Below are positions 41,439 to 51,994 of a DNA stretch of 64,000 nt, piece by piece (the stretch's first letter is position 1; every line of letters starts with the position of its first letter). The stretch is from Allomyces arbusculus. Its lineage: Eukaryota > Blastocladiomycota > Blastocladiomycetes > Blastocladiales > Blastocladiaceae. The DNA is taken from assembly GCA_027604705.1 (NCBI GenBank), contig JADHYV010000009.1, forward strand, positions 62,001-126,000, given 5' to 3'. The notes beneath the pieces were generated by a model. The model was given only the letters and a program-made list of their open reading frames with translations. It had not been told where the DNA came from and searched no databases. The translations under genes were made by a program, and so were the position numbers.

Positions 41439-43712
41439 CTACTCGTCGCCGCTCGCCTCGGCCTTGGCCTCCTCGGTCGCTTCCGGCTCGACGCGGTGGA
41501 ACTCGAGCACGGTCTCAAAGTGCTTGGTGTGCGGGAACATGTCGACGACGGCGGCGCGCACAGGACGGAACGGCACGCCCTGGAACCGCGCGGATGTTGG
41601 GCGGCAGAGACTATCCAGGGAGAAGATGTGGGATGAGTTGGCGGCGTGGTGCGAAGAGTATGGGGCAGGAGTACGGGAGCGTACTCGACAAAGTTGGTCA
41701 CGGCCTGCTTGACGTCGCACGAGACAAAGACAATCTTGTCGATGGCGTTGCACTGGCGAATCGACTTGATCACCGATTGGTCTGTCGAGACGCGAATGAA
41801 CGAGTTAGGCCCGCGTGCCACGGGGTGGAGACAACGGGAGGGAAAGTGCGACACGTACGGACACCACTTCGCGGCGGGTCGAGCACGACGACGTGCTGAC
41901 TGTTCGGAATCGCCTCAGCGAGTGCGGTGCCGAGCATCTTCTCGACGGGCCCGCACAGGTACGACACGTTCTCGACGCCGTTGCGCTTGGCATTGGCCTT
42001 GGCGTCCTCGATCGCCTCGGGCACAATATCAATCCCGACAATTTTGGTGTAGTTGCCGGGCGACATGCAAATGCCAATCGTGCCGGTCCCGCAGCACAAA
42101 TCGAGCAGCGTCGTCTCCTTGTCCTCGCCCTCGGTGCGCTGCTCCGCGGCCCAATCCCGCACCAGCTTGTAGAGCACCTCGGTCGCAGCATGGTTGATTT
42201 GGAAGAACGACGACGGCGAGATTGTGAACTTGAACCCAAACAGCGTCTCTTCGACGGTTGCGTCGGCGGGGCCCTGCAGGACCTTAACGGGCACGTCGGG
42301 TGCAAACTGGTCGTGCACGCCGCTGTAATACTGCACGCCGAGCACGTGCACCTTGAGCTTGCGCATATCCGAGGCCTCCTTGAAGTGTGTGAGGAACTTC
42401 TGCTCGAACGCTTCCAGGGCCTCGGACGTGTGGCCCTCACCATTGGCCTGGAGAACGACCATGTTCTGGCCCGTCGACGGGGTGCGCATCAGGACGAGAC
42501 GGAAGAAGCCCGAGTTTGTCGTCTTGTCGTAGACGGGCAGATCGGCGCATTGACGCACAAACGACTCAATGATTTCGGCAGCCTTGATCATTGTGTCGTT
42601 GACGTGCAGGAGGCCGCGGGGGGACTAGTACGGGGCCAGCAGTCAAAAACGGCGAGGCGGGCGGGAGTCCGGTGCGAGAAATGATGCGTACCACGACCGT
42701 GTACTCGCCAGCCTTGAACGCGCCCGAGTTGAAACCAACAGTGCGCTCGCCCTCAGGGTTGAGCCCAATCGCAAACTCGCACTTGGTGCGGTACCCCTTC
42801 GTCTCGGGCGACGCAATCACGTCGGCAATAGGAACTCGCAGCTTCTTGTCCTTCCTGCAAACGAGACACTCCGAGAATCAGATATCGGTTGAAGGGCCGA
42901 GAAAAGCCTGAACCCAAACACCACGTACAGCTGCTTGCGCATCTCGTCAAAGGCCTTGTGCACAACTTTCTTCTTGAGCGTGAGCTGCTCCTCGTAGGGC
43001 AAGCGCCAGTGCGGCGTCGTCTGGTCGGCAATGCGCTCGAGCGGCGTGCGCTTGTCGTTGGCGTCAATCTGGCGCGGCGGGCGCGCCTTAATCTCGTCGA
43101 CAAACTCCTGGACCGTGACGGTCTGGCCCTTGTCGACCATGGTGAGCGACGACAGGTATTCGAGTGCGGCGCGGTGGGACTCCTCGGTCTGGTGGAGACG
43201 GAATTGAGCAGTGACAGTCAGGGTCGCATCGGTCGCGCGAAAGAAAAAAAGAAATGAATTTAAAGACGCACCGGCAGCGTGATAATGGCAAACTGCGACT
43301 TGGGTGCCTTCTTGAGCTTGAGCTCCTCGGCCCATGGCTGGTCCTTCACGGCTTGCTGCTTCAAGAGCCACTTTTTCGCATCCTTGGTCTGGTGGTACTT
43401 GTTTACGTTGACGAGCTTGATGCGGCGCACAATCTTGGCAATCATTTCGGGCTCGGGCTCCGGTTCGGGCGCGGCAGATTCGGTTGCGGGCGTGTCGTCG
43501 GCCTCGGCAATGACTGCGTCGGAGTCGACCTCAGGTGCAGCTTCAGCGGGCGCGTCGGTGTCGAGGCGCGGGCGCTTGGCGGGCGAGGAAGGGACGACAA
43601 CGTCGTCGGAGGACGTCGTCGAATTGGCGGCCGAGTTGGAGTCCTTGGACAGTGGGCGCTTGCGGGACGCGGAGGACTTGGAGTTCCTGGAGTTCTTGGA
43701 CTGGGGCGGCAT
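41439..43712 (-). CDS. TRM2: tRNA (uracil-5-)-methyltransferase, TRM2/TRMT2A family
   Basis: 632 residues in six exons: 43272-43712, 42929-43188, 42692-42854, 41859-42624, 41685-41781 and 41439-41610. Makes m5U54 in the T-loop of tRNA using S-adenosylmethionine. The N-terminal third is a basic, acidic-patched tail with a nuclear-type motif (SPAKRPRLD). The core starts with KYHQTKDAKKWLLKQQ. Later come TKCEFAIGLNPEGERTVGF, SPRGLLHVNDTMIKAAEII, ISPSSFFQINHAATEVLY, the SAM motif TLLDLCCGTGTIGICMS, VVVLDPPRSGVH and the catalytic-Cys motif KIVFVSCD. The end is PFRPVRAAVVDMFPHTKHFE. Joining exons 4-5 and 5-6 rebuilds PPRSGVHQSVIKSI and NFVDLCRP, which confirms the small exons. The ATG at 43712 is in good context. 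A frame extends further upstream but lacks another convincing ATG. Confidence 0.92.
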
Positions 43713-44540
43713 GGTTGCAGCAGACGCGACGGGACGGGAGTACGCGTGCGGCAGCGAGAAGACAGCGTCGGTGCTGGAGACACGCGCGACGCTTGCTGCC
43801 TTGGATGGCCCGGCGCCAGGCACACAAGGCACGCGTGCGGCGGCCCTGCTGATCGCATCACGTGGGGAGCAGAGGGCGGGTTGCGGCACCGAAGCCAAGG
43901 CCCAACGTGACCGCGTCGTGTCTCTCGCCGCCGTCTCGCGTCCGTGATCATCTCGCTAATATCGCGTCGTTGGCGCCGTCCGTGTCTCCTCTGCATCGCG
44001 CCCGCCCGCCGCGCCACGGAGCGATTCAAGTACCCGCAAAGCATCGTTCGAGGTCCAAGCCCAGCTCGGCCGCACGGCGCCGCGCCCCACCCCTGTTTGC
44101 AGCCGCGCCCAGTCGCGACCAGCAAACGGCTCGCCACCACGACCCAGAACCACGACTTGCACCCGCGCACGGCAAGCCTCCCCTGCCATCTTCAAATAGC
44201 ACGATTTTAGCGGTTTCCTCGCCCTCGCTCCTTCTCCTCGCTCTCTCCGCCATCACATCGCCGGATCATTGCGACGCTCGCTCGACACTTCTCCTCCTCC
44301 TCTCGCTCTCGGTCGGCACCGCACCGAGCGCATCCTCCGACCCACTACTCCGACTAGACACTCTCCACCCGCTCTTCGCGCTCCGCCGCGGCTCGCCGAC
44401 CCGATCCTCTCGCGCACGCCCGGCCTTCGAAATCAATCTTCTCCCCAACCTGCTTCTTTGCGCGCAACGATATTCGCGTCGCGCCATCCTTTCCAACCAT
44501 TTTCCGGCTCTTTCCGCCCCCGTGTCGACTTTGATCCACC
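43713..44540. promoter_or_regulatory. Divergent promoter region, TRM2 / 44541 gene
   Basis: 828 nt between starts, GC- and CT-rich toward 44541. No TATA box. Open frames here are compositional. Confidence 0.45.
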
Positions 44541-45760
44541 ATGGGTAACCAACCGAGGTACTCTGTCGACTTAATCACGCGGCCCAACACCTCCTCTCCA
44601 TCCACTCCTGACCGCCCCCCGACCTTCCCTCACTCCACGCAGCGCCATTCAGCTGGAAGCCCCCCTGTCCGCGGCCGGCCCCGCCGGCCACCTCGCGTCG
44701 TCTGACCCTTTCATCAAGCGCCCCTTCACCCCGCCGCACCCGCTGACCCCGACGCACTCGACGGCCTCGCCGTCCCCGTCATCGAACCTGCCATCGGCAT
44801 CGGAATCTGCCTCGACCCCGCCCACGCCCTCGTCCGTCAACGCATGGCCAGCCAACTTCGGGTCACACTTGGTCGCGGCGCGGTCCGTGAACCGCGGCCG
44901 GCGCGCGCGCCCGCGGACTGCCGCCGCCGTCCCGCCCAAGCACGTGCAGGACATGGCCGCGCACGCATCGGCTGCCGCGTCGCCGATCAAGGCCGGCTTG
45001 TGGGGTGCCGCGACTGAGGAAAGTACCGCAGCGGCGGCGCTCGCCGCGCAGCACGTGCTGGACGCGGCAGGCGCGCACGCGGCTGAGCCCACGATCGGTG
45101 CTGCCGCGGCAGGTCGTGTCTCGGCGGGCTCGTCGTCGTCGTGCGTGTTTGCGCCCGCCGAGGTGGCGACGGTCGCGGCGACTTGCTCGTGCGCGGCGTT
45201 GGCGCGCACCGAGTTCGAGTGCCACGACACCAAGCCGTTGCTCACGCCGCTGTCGGCGTCGTACCGGTGGAAGTTTGAGGTTCACTTGCTGCACCAGCTC
45301 TACTATGCCGGGCTCGTCGAGGAGCAGGTGTGCCGGCACGTCGAGATTTTGCTGCACCAAGGGCGGTCCGGCAGTATGAACGCAAATTTGCGCGCGGCGT
45401 TTGAGTGGTACCAGAGCCAGCTGGTCCATGGGCAGGCCGAGATGGTGGAACTCGCGCGCCGCATGCGCCGGTTTGCGTCCTACGTATGGTTCTTGCGAGC
45501 GAGCGAGCGAGCTCGAGCAGTCGGGGTCCTGAACTAATTTGTTCCTTGCCGCGCGCATGTAGAACATTTACTTCTGCAAGATGATGCAGTGGGACGCGCA
45601 GTGGGTCGAAATCTCGTCGTCCACCAACGGCAATCAAATCACCAAGCACTTCAAGTACGACAGCGCCGCGTCGCTGCCGCCGTTCCCGCGCATCGTGCTG
45701 GCCATTCCGTGCCCGGTGCACGCGGCGGCCGCGGCGGGCGACCAGGACATGACAGCATGA
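44541..45760 (+). CDS. Unknown protein with N-myristoylation-like start
   Basis: 351 residues in three exons: 44541-44557, 44643-45483 and 45563-45760. The first exon is only 17 nt, MGNQP plus two bases, and splicing gives MGNQPS, a good N-myristoylation signal. Residues 8-110 are low complexity (FIKRPFTPPHPLTPTHSTAS). The remainder is folded-looking and helical, with KPLLTPLSASYRWKFEVHLL, HQLYYAGLVEEQVCRHVEIL, AAFEWYQSQLVHGQAEMVEL and NIYFCKMMQWDAQWVEISSS, ending FPRIVLAIPCPVHAAAAAGD. Both introns keep frame (donors GTACTC and GTATGG, acceptors CAG and TAG). I cannot assign a family. The hydrophobic helices are amphipathic rather than membrane-spanning. Confidence 0.75.
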
Positions 45761-46185
45761 TGGTTGACGGAAGGGGGGACACTGCTGGACGATGGGAAGA
45801 CTTTGCGCACAATTACTTGCATTTTGATTAGATTGATTGGATTTCCCTCGCACACGAAGTTGGTCTGGGTGCTGTTGTCGTGACTTTCTTTTACGGTCTT
45901 GATCGAGAAGGGCGCGAAGAGGAAGATTCGAGGAGCATCGTGACAAGAGCGAGAGAGTTCCTGCTCGAAGTTTGCACAGCCTAAAGAAAGCAAGTGCCAA
46001 TGATCGTGATTGAAACCATCACTTCGTCACAGAGCCCAACGTTAAGTCTTCCCCACCACCCACACCACAGTCATTCTACGTAGACTCGTCATCGTCCCAC
46101 GCCGAGTAATTATTTGCCGGCTTCGATTGGATCACGCGCGTGTTGATCGGTGGCGGTCGACCTAGATCAAAACACCATCACGCCG
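45761..46185. other. Convergent intergenic region
   Basis: Lower GC, 3' flanks of two convergent genes. Nothing supported. Confidence 0.45.
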
Positions 46186-49100
46186 TTAGCAATCCGCCTC
46201 TCCTCGCTCACCTCCCTCCCCCACAATGGCGAACATACTCTTCCGCTTATCCGGCGACGCCTCCGAATCCGACGCCAAACCCTGCATCAGCTCATCGACC
46301 GACGTATCTGCCACGGGCACGGGAACTGGCGCAGACGTGATCGTCCTTGCGCGCGCGACGGGGGCGGCCGCTGGCGGCGGAGCCACCTCGCTCTCGTTGT
46401 CGGTGCTCACGTCAAAGTGGTCTACACTCTTGTCGCCAATCACGTCGCTCTCGTCCCCGTCGTCGTGATGCACCGTCATGGCTGGGGCAGCCGACGCGGC
46501 CCTGGCGGCGGGCGGCGGTGCCGGGTCGCCCCACGACGGCCGCGCCGCGGCCATGCTCGCGTTACTCCCCGTCTTGCGCATCCCCGCCTCGGTCGGAGTT
46601 GCCGAGAGCGGCGCCTGCGGGCGGTACGTGTTGGACGTGAGCGCGGCGGTCGGCGTCGGCACGTCGTCATCTTCGCCGTTACTGCCCGCGCGGTTCCACT
46701 GCTTCCTCCCACCCGCCGTCGCGGGTGCAGCCGCGCGCATCGCGTCGACCACCACCCCGGCCATATCCGGTTTCCGCAACGCCGACGCGGTAAACGACTG
46801 CTTGAGCGGGGACGATCGCGCCGGCCGCGATTTGGCATGCGCCGGTCCACCACCCATACCCCACGACCCGCCCTTGCCCCCTCCACCACCATTCCGCGTC
46901 CCACCACCGCCGGCGGACGTGCGCCACGACGGCGGTGTCGCTGGCGCTTGTCCCCACCCGGCACCCCCGTGTCGACTGACCCGCGACGTGCTTGACTTGG
47001 GCGAGTCGCCTTCGCTATCCGAATCCGAGTCGTCGCTTGCCGCGTCCTTCCACTCGACGCGCCGCGGCGTGCCCGGCGAGCCCAGGTGCGAATTGATGCT
47101 GGGCGTGCGCCGGCCGCTGCCGTCAGGCGACTTGAGCACACTGCGCAGGATGAGCCGCGCGGGCGAATTGGTCGCGAGCCGACTCCGTGCGCGCGCCGCT
47201 GCCGCGGAACTTTGAAACCGTGCGGTGCCGCCATTGCCACCAACCCCACCACTCCCCCCGGTCCCGACATTCGCGAACCTCCCGCCGCGCGGCGGCACGA
47301 GCCGCGTGGGTTTCGGCTTGAACCGAAAGTGCCGGTCGGTCGCTGCATCCACGTCGTCGCAAATCAGTTCGTACGCGAACCCATACGACGGGTCTGCACG
47401 GACCTTTTCGTCCTTGTCTCTCTCCAGCCGCTCCACGAGCGCGTCCGTCGCCTGCTCGTCAAGCAACGCCTCGCGCGTGATACCCAACTGGTGCATCGCA
47501 CGTTGTAACTGCACCTTGATCGATTCGCGTTCCTTGACAACCGAGACAGCCGGGTGCGCGGCGACGGCGGCGCGCGCCCAGGGGGCGTAGGGCAGCGGCA
47601 CGTGCTTGTGTGTGCGCAAATGCCGCGAGATGATGGGCCAGTCGCAGTCGCCGCCGTAGGTGTCGGTCTGGGACGGATCAAATTGCGGGTCGACGTCGTC
47701 GAGGAAGGACGGCGGGTCGTCGGGGAAGGCCGAGGAGGGCAGCGGGAGTTGGAGGGCAGGTGGAGCGGGTTTTTTCTTGGGCTTCTTGGGCGTCTTGAGT
47801 TGATTTGCGTCTGGAGAAATTAAGTGTGTGAGTGCCCATTCCGGTGACAAGTTGCGGTTGCAATGAGCCGTACCCTGCGCCAGCACCTCGCGACTCCCGT
47901 GCAAACTCGGCGGCATCACAGGCGCCGGCTGTGGCGGTGGTGGCTGCCACACGGGCGCCTCCACGACAGGCGCCGCAGGTTGGACAACCGGCGGCGGCAC
48001 TGGCGGTGCCGAGACGAAGCTTGCCGCGCTCACTTGTCGGTCCAAAATCGCCTGCTGCAAACTCTCGAGCCGCTGCGCCGTGGTCTTGAGCTCGTTCGAC
48101 ACCTGCTGGTTCGCCTGGTCGCGGTTCATCAACTCCCTCAGCGCCTGGATCTCCTTGGCGACCGTCGCCTGCATCTCGGCCAACCCCTCGCGCTGCCGCG
48201 CCTCGATCTGCGCCACGACCGCGGCCAAATCCACCTCCGGCAGTGTCGGTTTCGGCTCGGCCACGGGTTCGATAACCTCGTCCTCGTCGTCCTCGAGTGG
48301 CCCCAAACTTGACCCCCTTGCTCTCGGCGGGTGCAACTGCTTCTCCTCGATACTCCGCTGCAACTCCTGCAGTTTCTCGCGCTCCTGCGCGATCAACGCA
48401 CGCTCGGCCTCGAGCTCGTCGTGCACTTGCGCGCGCCACGTGTCCCAGTCGCGGTTATGCGCTTCCTCGAGCTCGGCCTGCTTGGCGGCCAGTTCCCGGT
48501 GCAGCCGGTCTTCCATATCGGCCTGCAGTTGTGACTCGGTCGCGTGCAGTTTCTGGCCAAAGTCCTCGATCGTGCGCGTGAGCCGGTCGATCAGGTCGGC
48601 CTGGGCGGATGCGGTCGTGTCGACGTCGGGTTCGGCGGGGGCCGGGGGTGCCGGCGGTGCGGGTGGGGGTGGGGTGGGATGGCGCTCGTCGTCGAGGTAG
48701 TGCGGCAGGTCGGCGTGCCGCCGGCGCAGATGGCCGTCGAGGTATCCGAGGGAGTTAAAGACTTTCGGGCAGTACTTGCACCGCTACGTAAGGCGAGGAG
48801 GAGTGGTGGTGAGTGACGGGAAGACGAGGCACAGGTCGATGAGTGAGGGCAGAGAAGCGTACGTGGAACTCGACGGCGATCGGGGACGTGACGCGGCCGG
48901 CGGATCGGTCGGCGACGACGGCGCCGTAACCGGCACCAGTGCCCGTGTGGAACCCGGGCGTCTTGGTCATGATCTGGTACGCAAAAATGGTTTTCTTGAG
49001 CGACTTGGTTTCCTTTTTGAGCGCGTAGATTTCGAGGAGCTTGGAAAATTGAAAGAGTGCGTGAGCGGAGCGAAAGGAACGCGAAGAATGTGACCGGTGC

Positions 49101-49767
49101 GGACCTGCTTCTCGTTCTGCTGCTGCAAGTGGTCGACCTCGGCCGCGAGCTCCGTGGCCTGTCGTCGTGCGTCCTGGTCGGAAGAGTGCAAAACGTCCTG
49201 GTGGCGATAGTAGGCCGATGTCAGCCAGCGCCACGGTGTCGCCGAGGTTCGCAAGCGGTCCAAGCAGCGCACCTGGCAATGCAAAAGGTACTCGATGACG
49301 AGCTGTGCGAGCTGGAAGAGTTTGACAAAGTTGGGGTCCGTGTAGCGCAGGTCTGGCAGCACTCACAGGGGATGAGCACGCTGCGCAGGCAATCGAGTAG
49401 ATAACGCCAGCAGAGCACATACCTTCCGACTCGATATCGCAGTAGGCGACATTGTCCATGACCTCTTGCAGCGCGCCGAGATCAATCTACGCGTCCCGTC
49501 CCGTGTCGGGTGAGCAGCGCCCCTACACCAACACACAAACCAACGCCCACGCGGTACCTCGCGCTGGACGCGCGCCACGTCGACGGCGCCGAGCAGCCGC
49601 CAGTTGATGCGGTCGCGGCGGCGGCGGAAATGGAACCCATGGTATCGGTCGTCGGCATCCAGATCCTTGTCAGGTTGCATGTACTCGGCGCGCGGGCGCG
49701 CGGCACCAGCGGTCGTGCCAGGGCGGCCTGCGGGTGGACGTGGACCGGCATGCGCTGTAATGGGCAT
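46186..49767 (-). CDS. DZIP1/Iguana-family ciliary basal-body zinc finger protein
   Basis: 1055 residues in seven exons: 49558-49767, 49423-49486, 49273-49361, 49105-49197, 48863-49039, 47874-48783 and 46186-47810. DZIP1 proteins act at the basal body and transition zone in cilium assembly and Hedgehog signalling. The N-terminal DZIP-like domain reads GFHFRRRRDRINWRLLGAVD, VARVQREIDLGALQEVMDNV, AYCDIESE and DPNFVKLFQLAQLVIEYLLH. A C2H2 finger follows at residues 213-234 (RCKYCPKVFNSLGYLDGHLR, then RRH). A long coiled coil comes next (MEDRLHRELAAKQAELEEAH). The C-terminal half is Ser/Gly/Pro-rich with one conserved-looking block (YGFAYELICDDVDAATDRHF). All six introns are canonical and frame-keeping; the last one (63 nt) could be read through. 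The gene implies that the organism builds cilia. Confidence 0.9.
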
Positions 49768-50348
49768 TCTTGGGGTCGGCTGGGTTGAGGATGGCGGACG
49801 GTGCGATTAAGCGTGCTGGTACAGGTGATGGGGGCGGCCCAATGCAACGGGCAAAGCAGGACCGGGAGAATCGAGCGGTAGGCCCGGTCCAGAGCGGGCA
49901 GGTATTGGGATTGCAGCCAGTTGGCGGGTACCCGCGACGGGGCGGCGTGCGTTGCCGTTGAAAGCAGCGGAGCAGCGACAAAGACAGAAGTGGAAGCGAG
50001 GAGCGTCTCGCGCCGTCTCTCGAGTGCTTTGATGGCGGTGACAGGCAGCCACGTGAGATCGCCACAGCGAACTGATTCGCTGCACTTGGCATCTGCATGA
50101 AATTCGCCCATGTCACGCTCGACCACATCACCCACCTTCCCCACACGACCGACGCCAGCACGCCGCTATCCGCCGCTGCCGCCGTTTCTCTCCATCCACG
50201 CCGCCATTAATTCCCATCCATTCCCGCCGCCCTCGACCACACCACCACGCCCGCACCGGCTGCAACTGCAGCAGCCGACCGTAACGTCGCCGTACCGGCC
50301 GCCCGAGCGCCGCAAGCATCCACGAAAGCCGCCCACGGCCTGTCCGCC
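49768..50348. promoter_or_regulatory. Divergent promoter region, DZIP1 / thioredoxin-fold gene
   Basis: 581 nt between starts. No clear core promoter motif. Confidence 0.45.
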
Positions 50349-51412
50349 ATGTACTTTGACAACGATTACGTGCGCGTTCTGACCGTGCACGCGCACGCAC
50401 AGCTATTGCGCCTGATCGCCGAGCATCAGTCGAGCAAGCACGTTGTCGTCCACCTGTCGTGCACGACGTGCGCTGCCTGCCGCGCGCTCGAGGCCGAAAT
50501 CGCTGCGCTCTCGCTCAAGTACCCAGTCAACGCCGTGTTCCTGCGCGCCAACATCGCCATGCTCAGCGAGACGGCCGTTTGGGCCGGATTGCCGAAAGAG
50601 GGGGACCTGGACGGCGTGCGCGCGCCCATGGTGCGCGTGTTCCCGAGCAGTGGGGACGCGGCGGCCATCGAATTTGAGGGCACGCACGGCGGCAGTGACG
50701 CGACGGCCGACTTGGCGGTCGACGATATTGAGCGGGTCTTGCTCGACCTCGGCGCGATTTCATACTTGGACACGGTACCGACCCCTGTCTGATGCCAAGA
50801 GGAAATTTGGGTTTCCCACCCATGCTCATCACGGCGCCCCCCGTCACCGATGTGTAGCACCTGCACGCCTTCCCACCGCGCGCCACCACCACCGGCACCG
50901 CGACTGCGGCCGACGTCGAAGGCGCCGACGACACCGAGACCCACTTCCACCACCTCGCCGACACCGCGCCCGCCGCCGTCTCCGAGTTCGCGCTCGCGAC
51001 TCCCGCGCCTGCATCCCCGGAACCATCGACCATGGACCTGCGCGCGACCATCACCCCGTCCCCACCACCCCATGTCGACCAGCAACCCATCGACATTGAT
51101 GCGCTCATGTCGATTGGTGCGACGGGCACGGTCCCGCCAGCGACGCCACCGCCGGTCGTCTGTGCGCGTCACGTCTCGACCGACGTGGCCGACTTGCTCG
51201 AGTACGTCGACAAGCTCGAGCGGATTCGCAAGGCGACGCTCGAGGACGACGAGAATGACCGGAAGGAGGTGGTCTCGTCGCCAGCACGGCGCCCACCGCT
51301 GACGGCCGCAGCGACTGGGGCGAAAGGCGCGGTCGCGGCGGCAGCGGTGGCCGTGACTGCGGCGCTCGTGTGGACGCAAATGCGTGCTGCGAGTGTCGTG
51401 GCGATGCCGTGA
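50349..51412 (+). CDS. Thioredoxin-fold protein with C-terminal membrane anchor
   Basis: 326 residues, two exons: 50349-50774 and 50858-51412. Residues 1-142 form a thioredoxin-like domain: MYFDNDYVRVLTVHAHAQLL, KHVVVHLSCTTCAACRALEA, VFLRANIAMLSETAVWAGLP and VRVFPSSGDAAAIEFEG. The active-site-like motif is CAAC (within CTTCAAC), without the Trp-Cys-Gly-Pro of classical thioredoxins. Exon 2 adds a His/Ala/Pro-rich linker, a short helical segment (DVADLLEYVDKLERIRKATL) and, near the C terminus, the hydrophobic stretch GAVAAAAVAVTAALVW. That layout suggests a tail-anchored protein facing the cytosol. The helix-then-anchor arrangement recalls adaptor proteins, but the partner is unknown. The 83-nt intron has donor GTACCG and acceptor TAG. 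Confidence 0.75.
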
Positions 51413-51994
51413 GTGCTTGTTTTTTTTCGCTTGAGTGCGCACACGTCTCCGACATATCCGTCGGTGCATGATTGATTCTGTTTGGTGATCTGTTGGACGT
51501 TGATTTTTTTTTCTCACTCCCCTGGATTCTTCACTGATTACTCTCTTTTGGCAAAATCCGTTCTCTTTTCCTCTCACGCTTCGCTTGTTTCTGCTCCTTG
51601 ACCTGGCTCGGTCGCCCGTGGCAGCGGTGCAAAGTGATTGATGCTTCTTCTCAGACAAATTGTCGCCATGCACGAACGCAACGCGTCTCCTTCATAATGA
51701 AACCCAGTGACAACGTGTAATGACATACTTACAAATGGCGAATCGATTATGTACAAGAACGGCGACAGCAGGAAGAAGCGCGTGCCGCCAAATGAAAATA
51801 GCGCGAACGGGATCGCACAAGGTGAAGAACAGAACGGAAGCAAGCCGAACGCGATAATGAAAATGAAGAATTACCCGGGTCCGTCGTCGACCAAACGGGC
51901 AGGTGGAAATGGCTGGAAATGGCTGGGGAGCGTCGACGGTTGTCGACGGTTGTGCACTCGCCTGATCCCGGCCGTGATGCGGAGTGGGCACCAC
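51413..51994. other. Convergent intergenic region
   Basis: 3' flanks of two convergent genes, with T-rich stretches at 51420-51560. A hydrophobic minus-strand frame (51574-51843) has no supported start or family. Confidence 0.4.

Noticed and set aside
51574-51994. Small membrane protein on the minus strand
   Set aside because: Hydrophobic frame in a T/C-rich 3' flank, without a supported start, splice sites or family.
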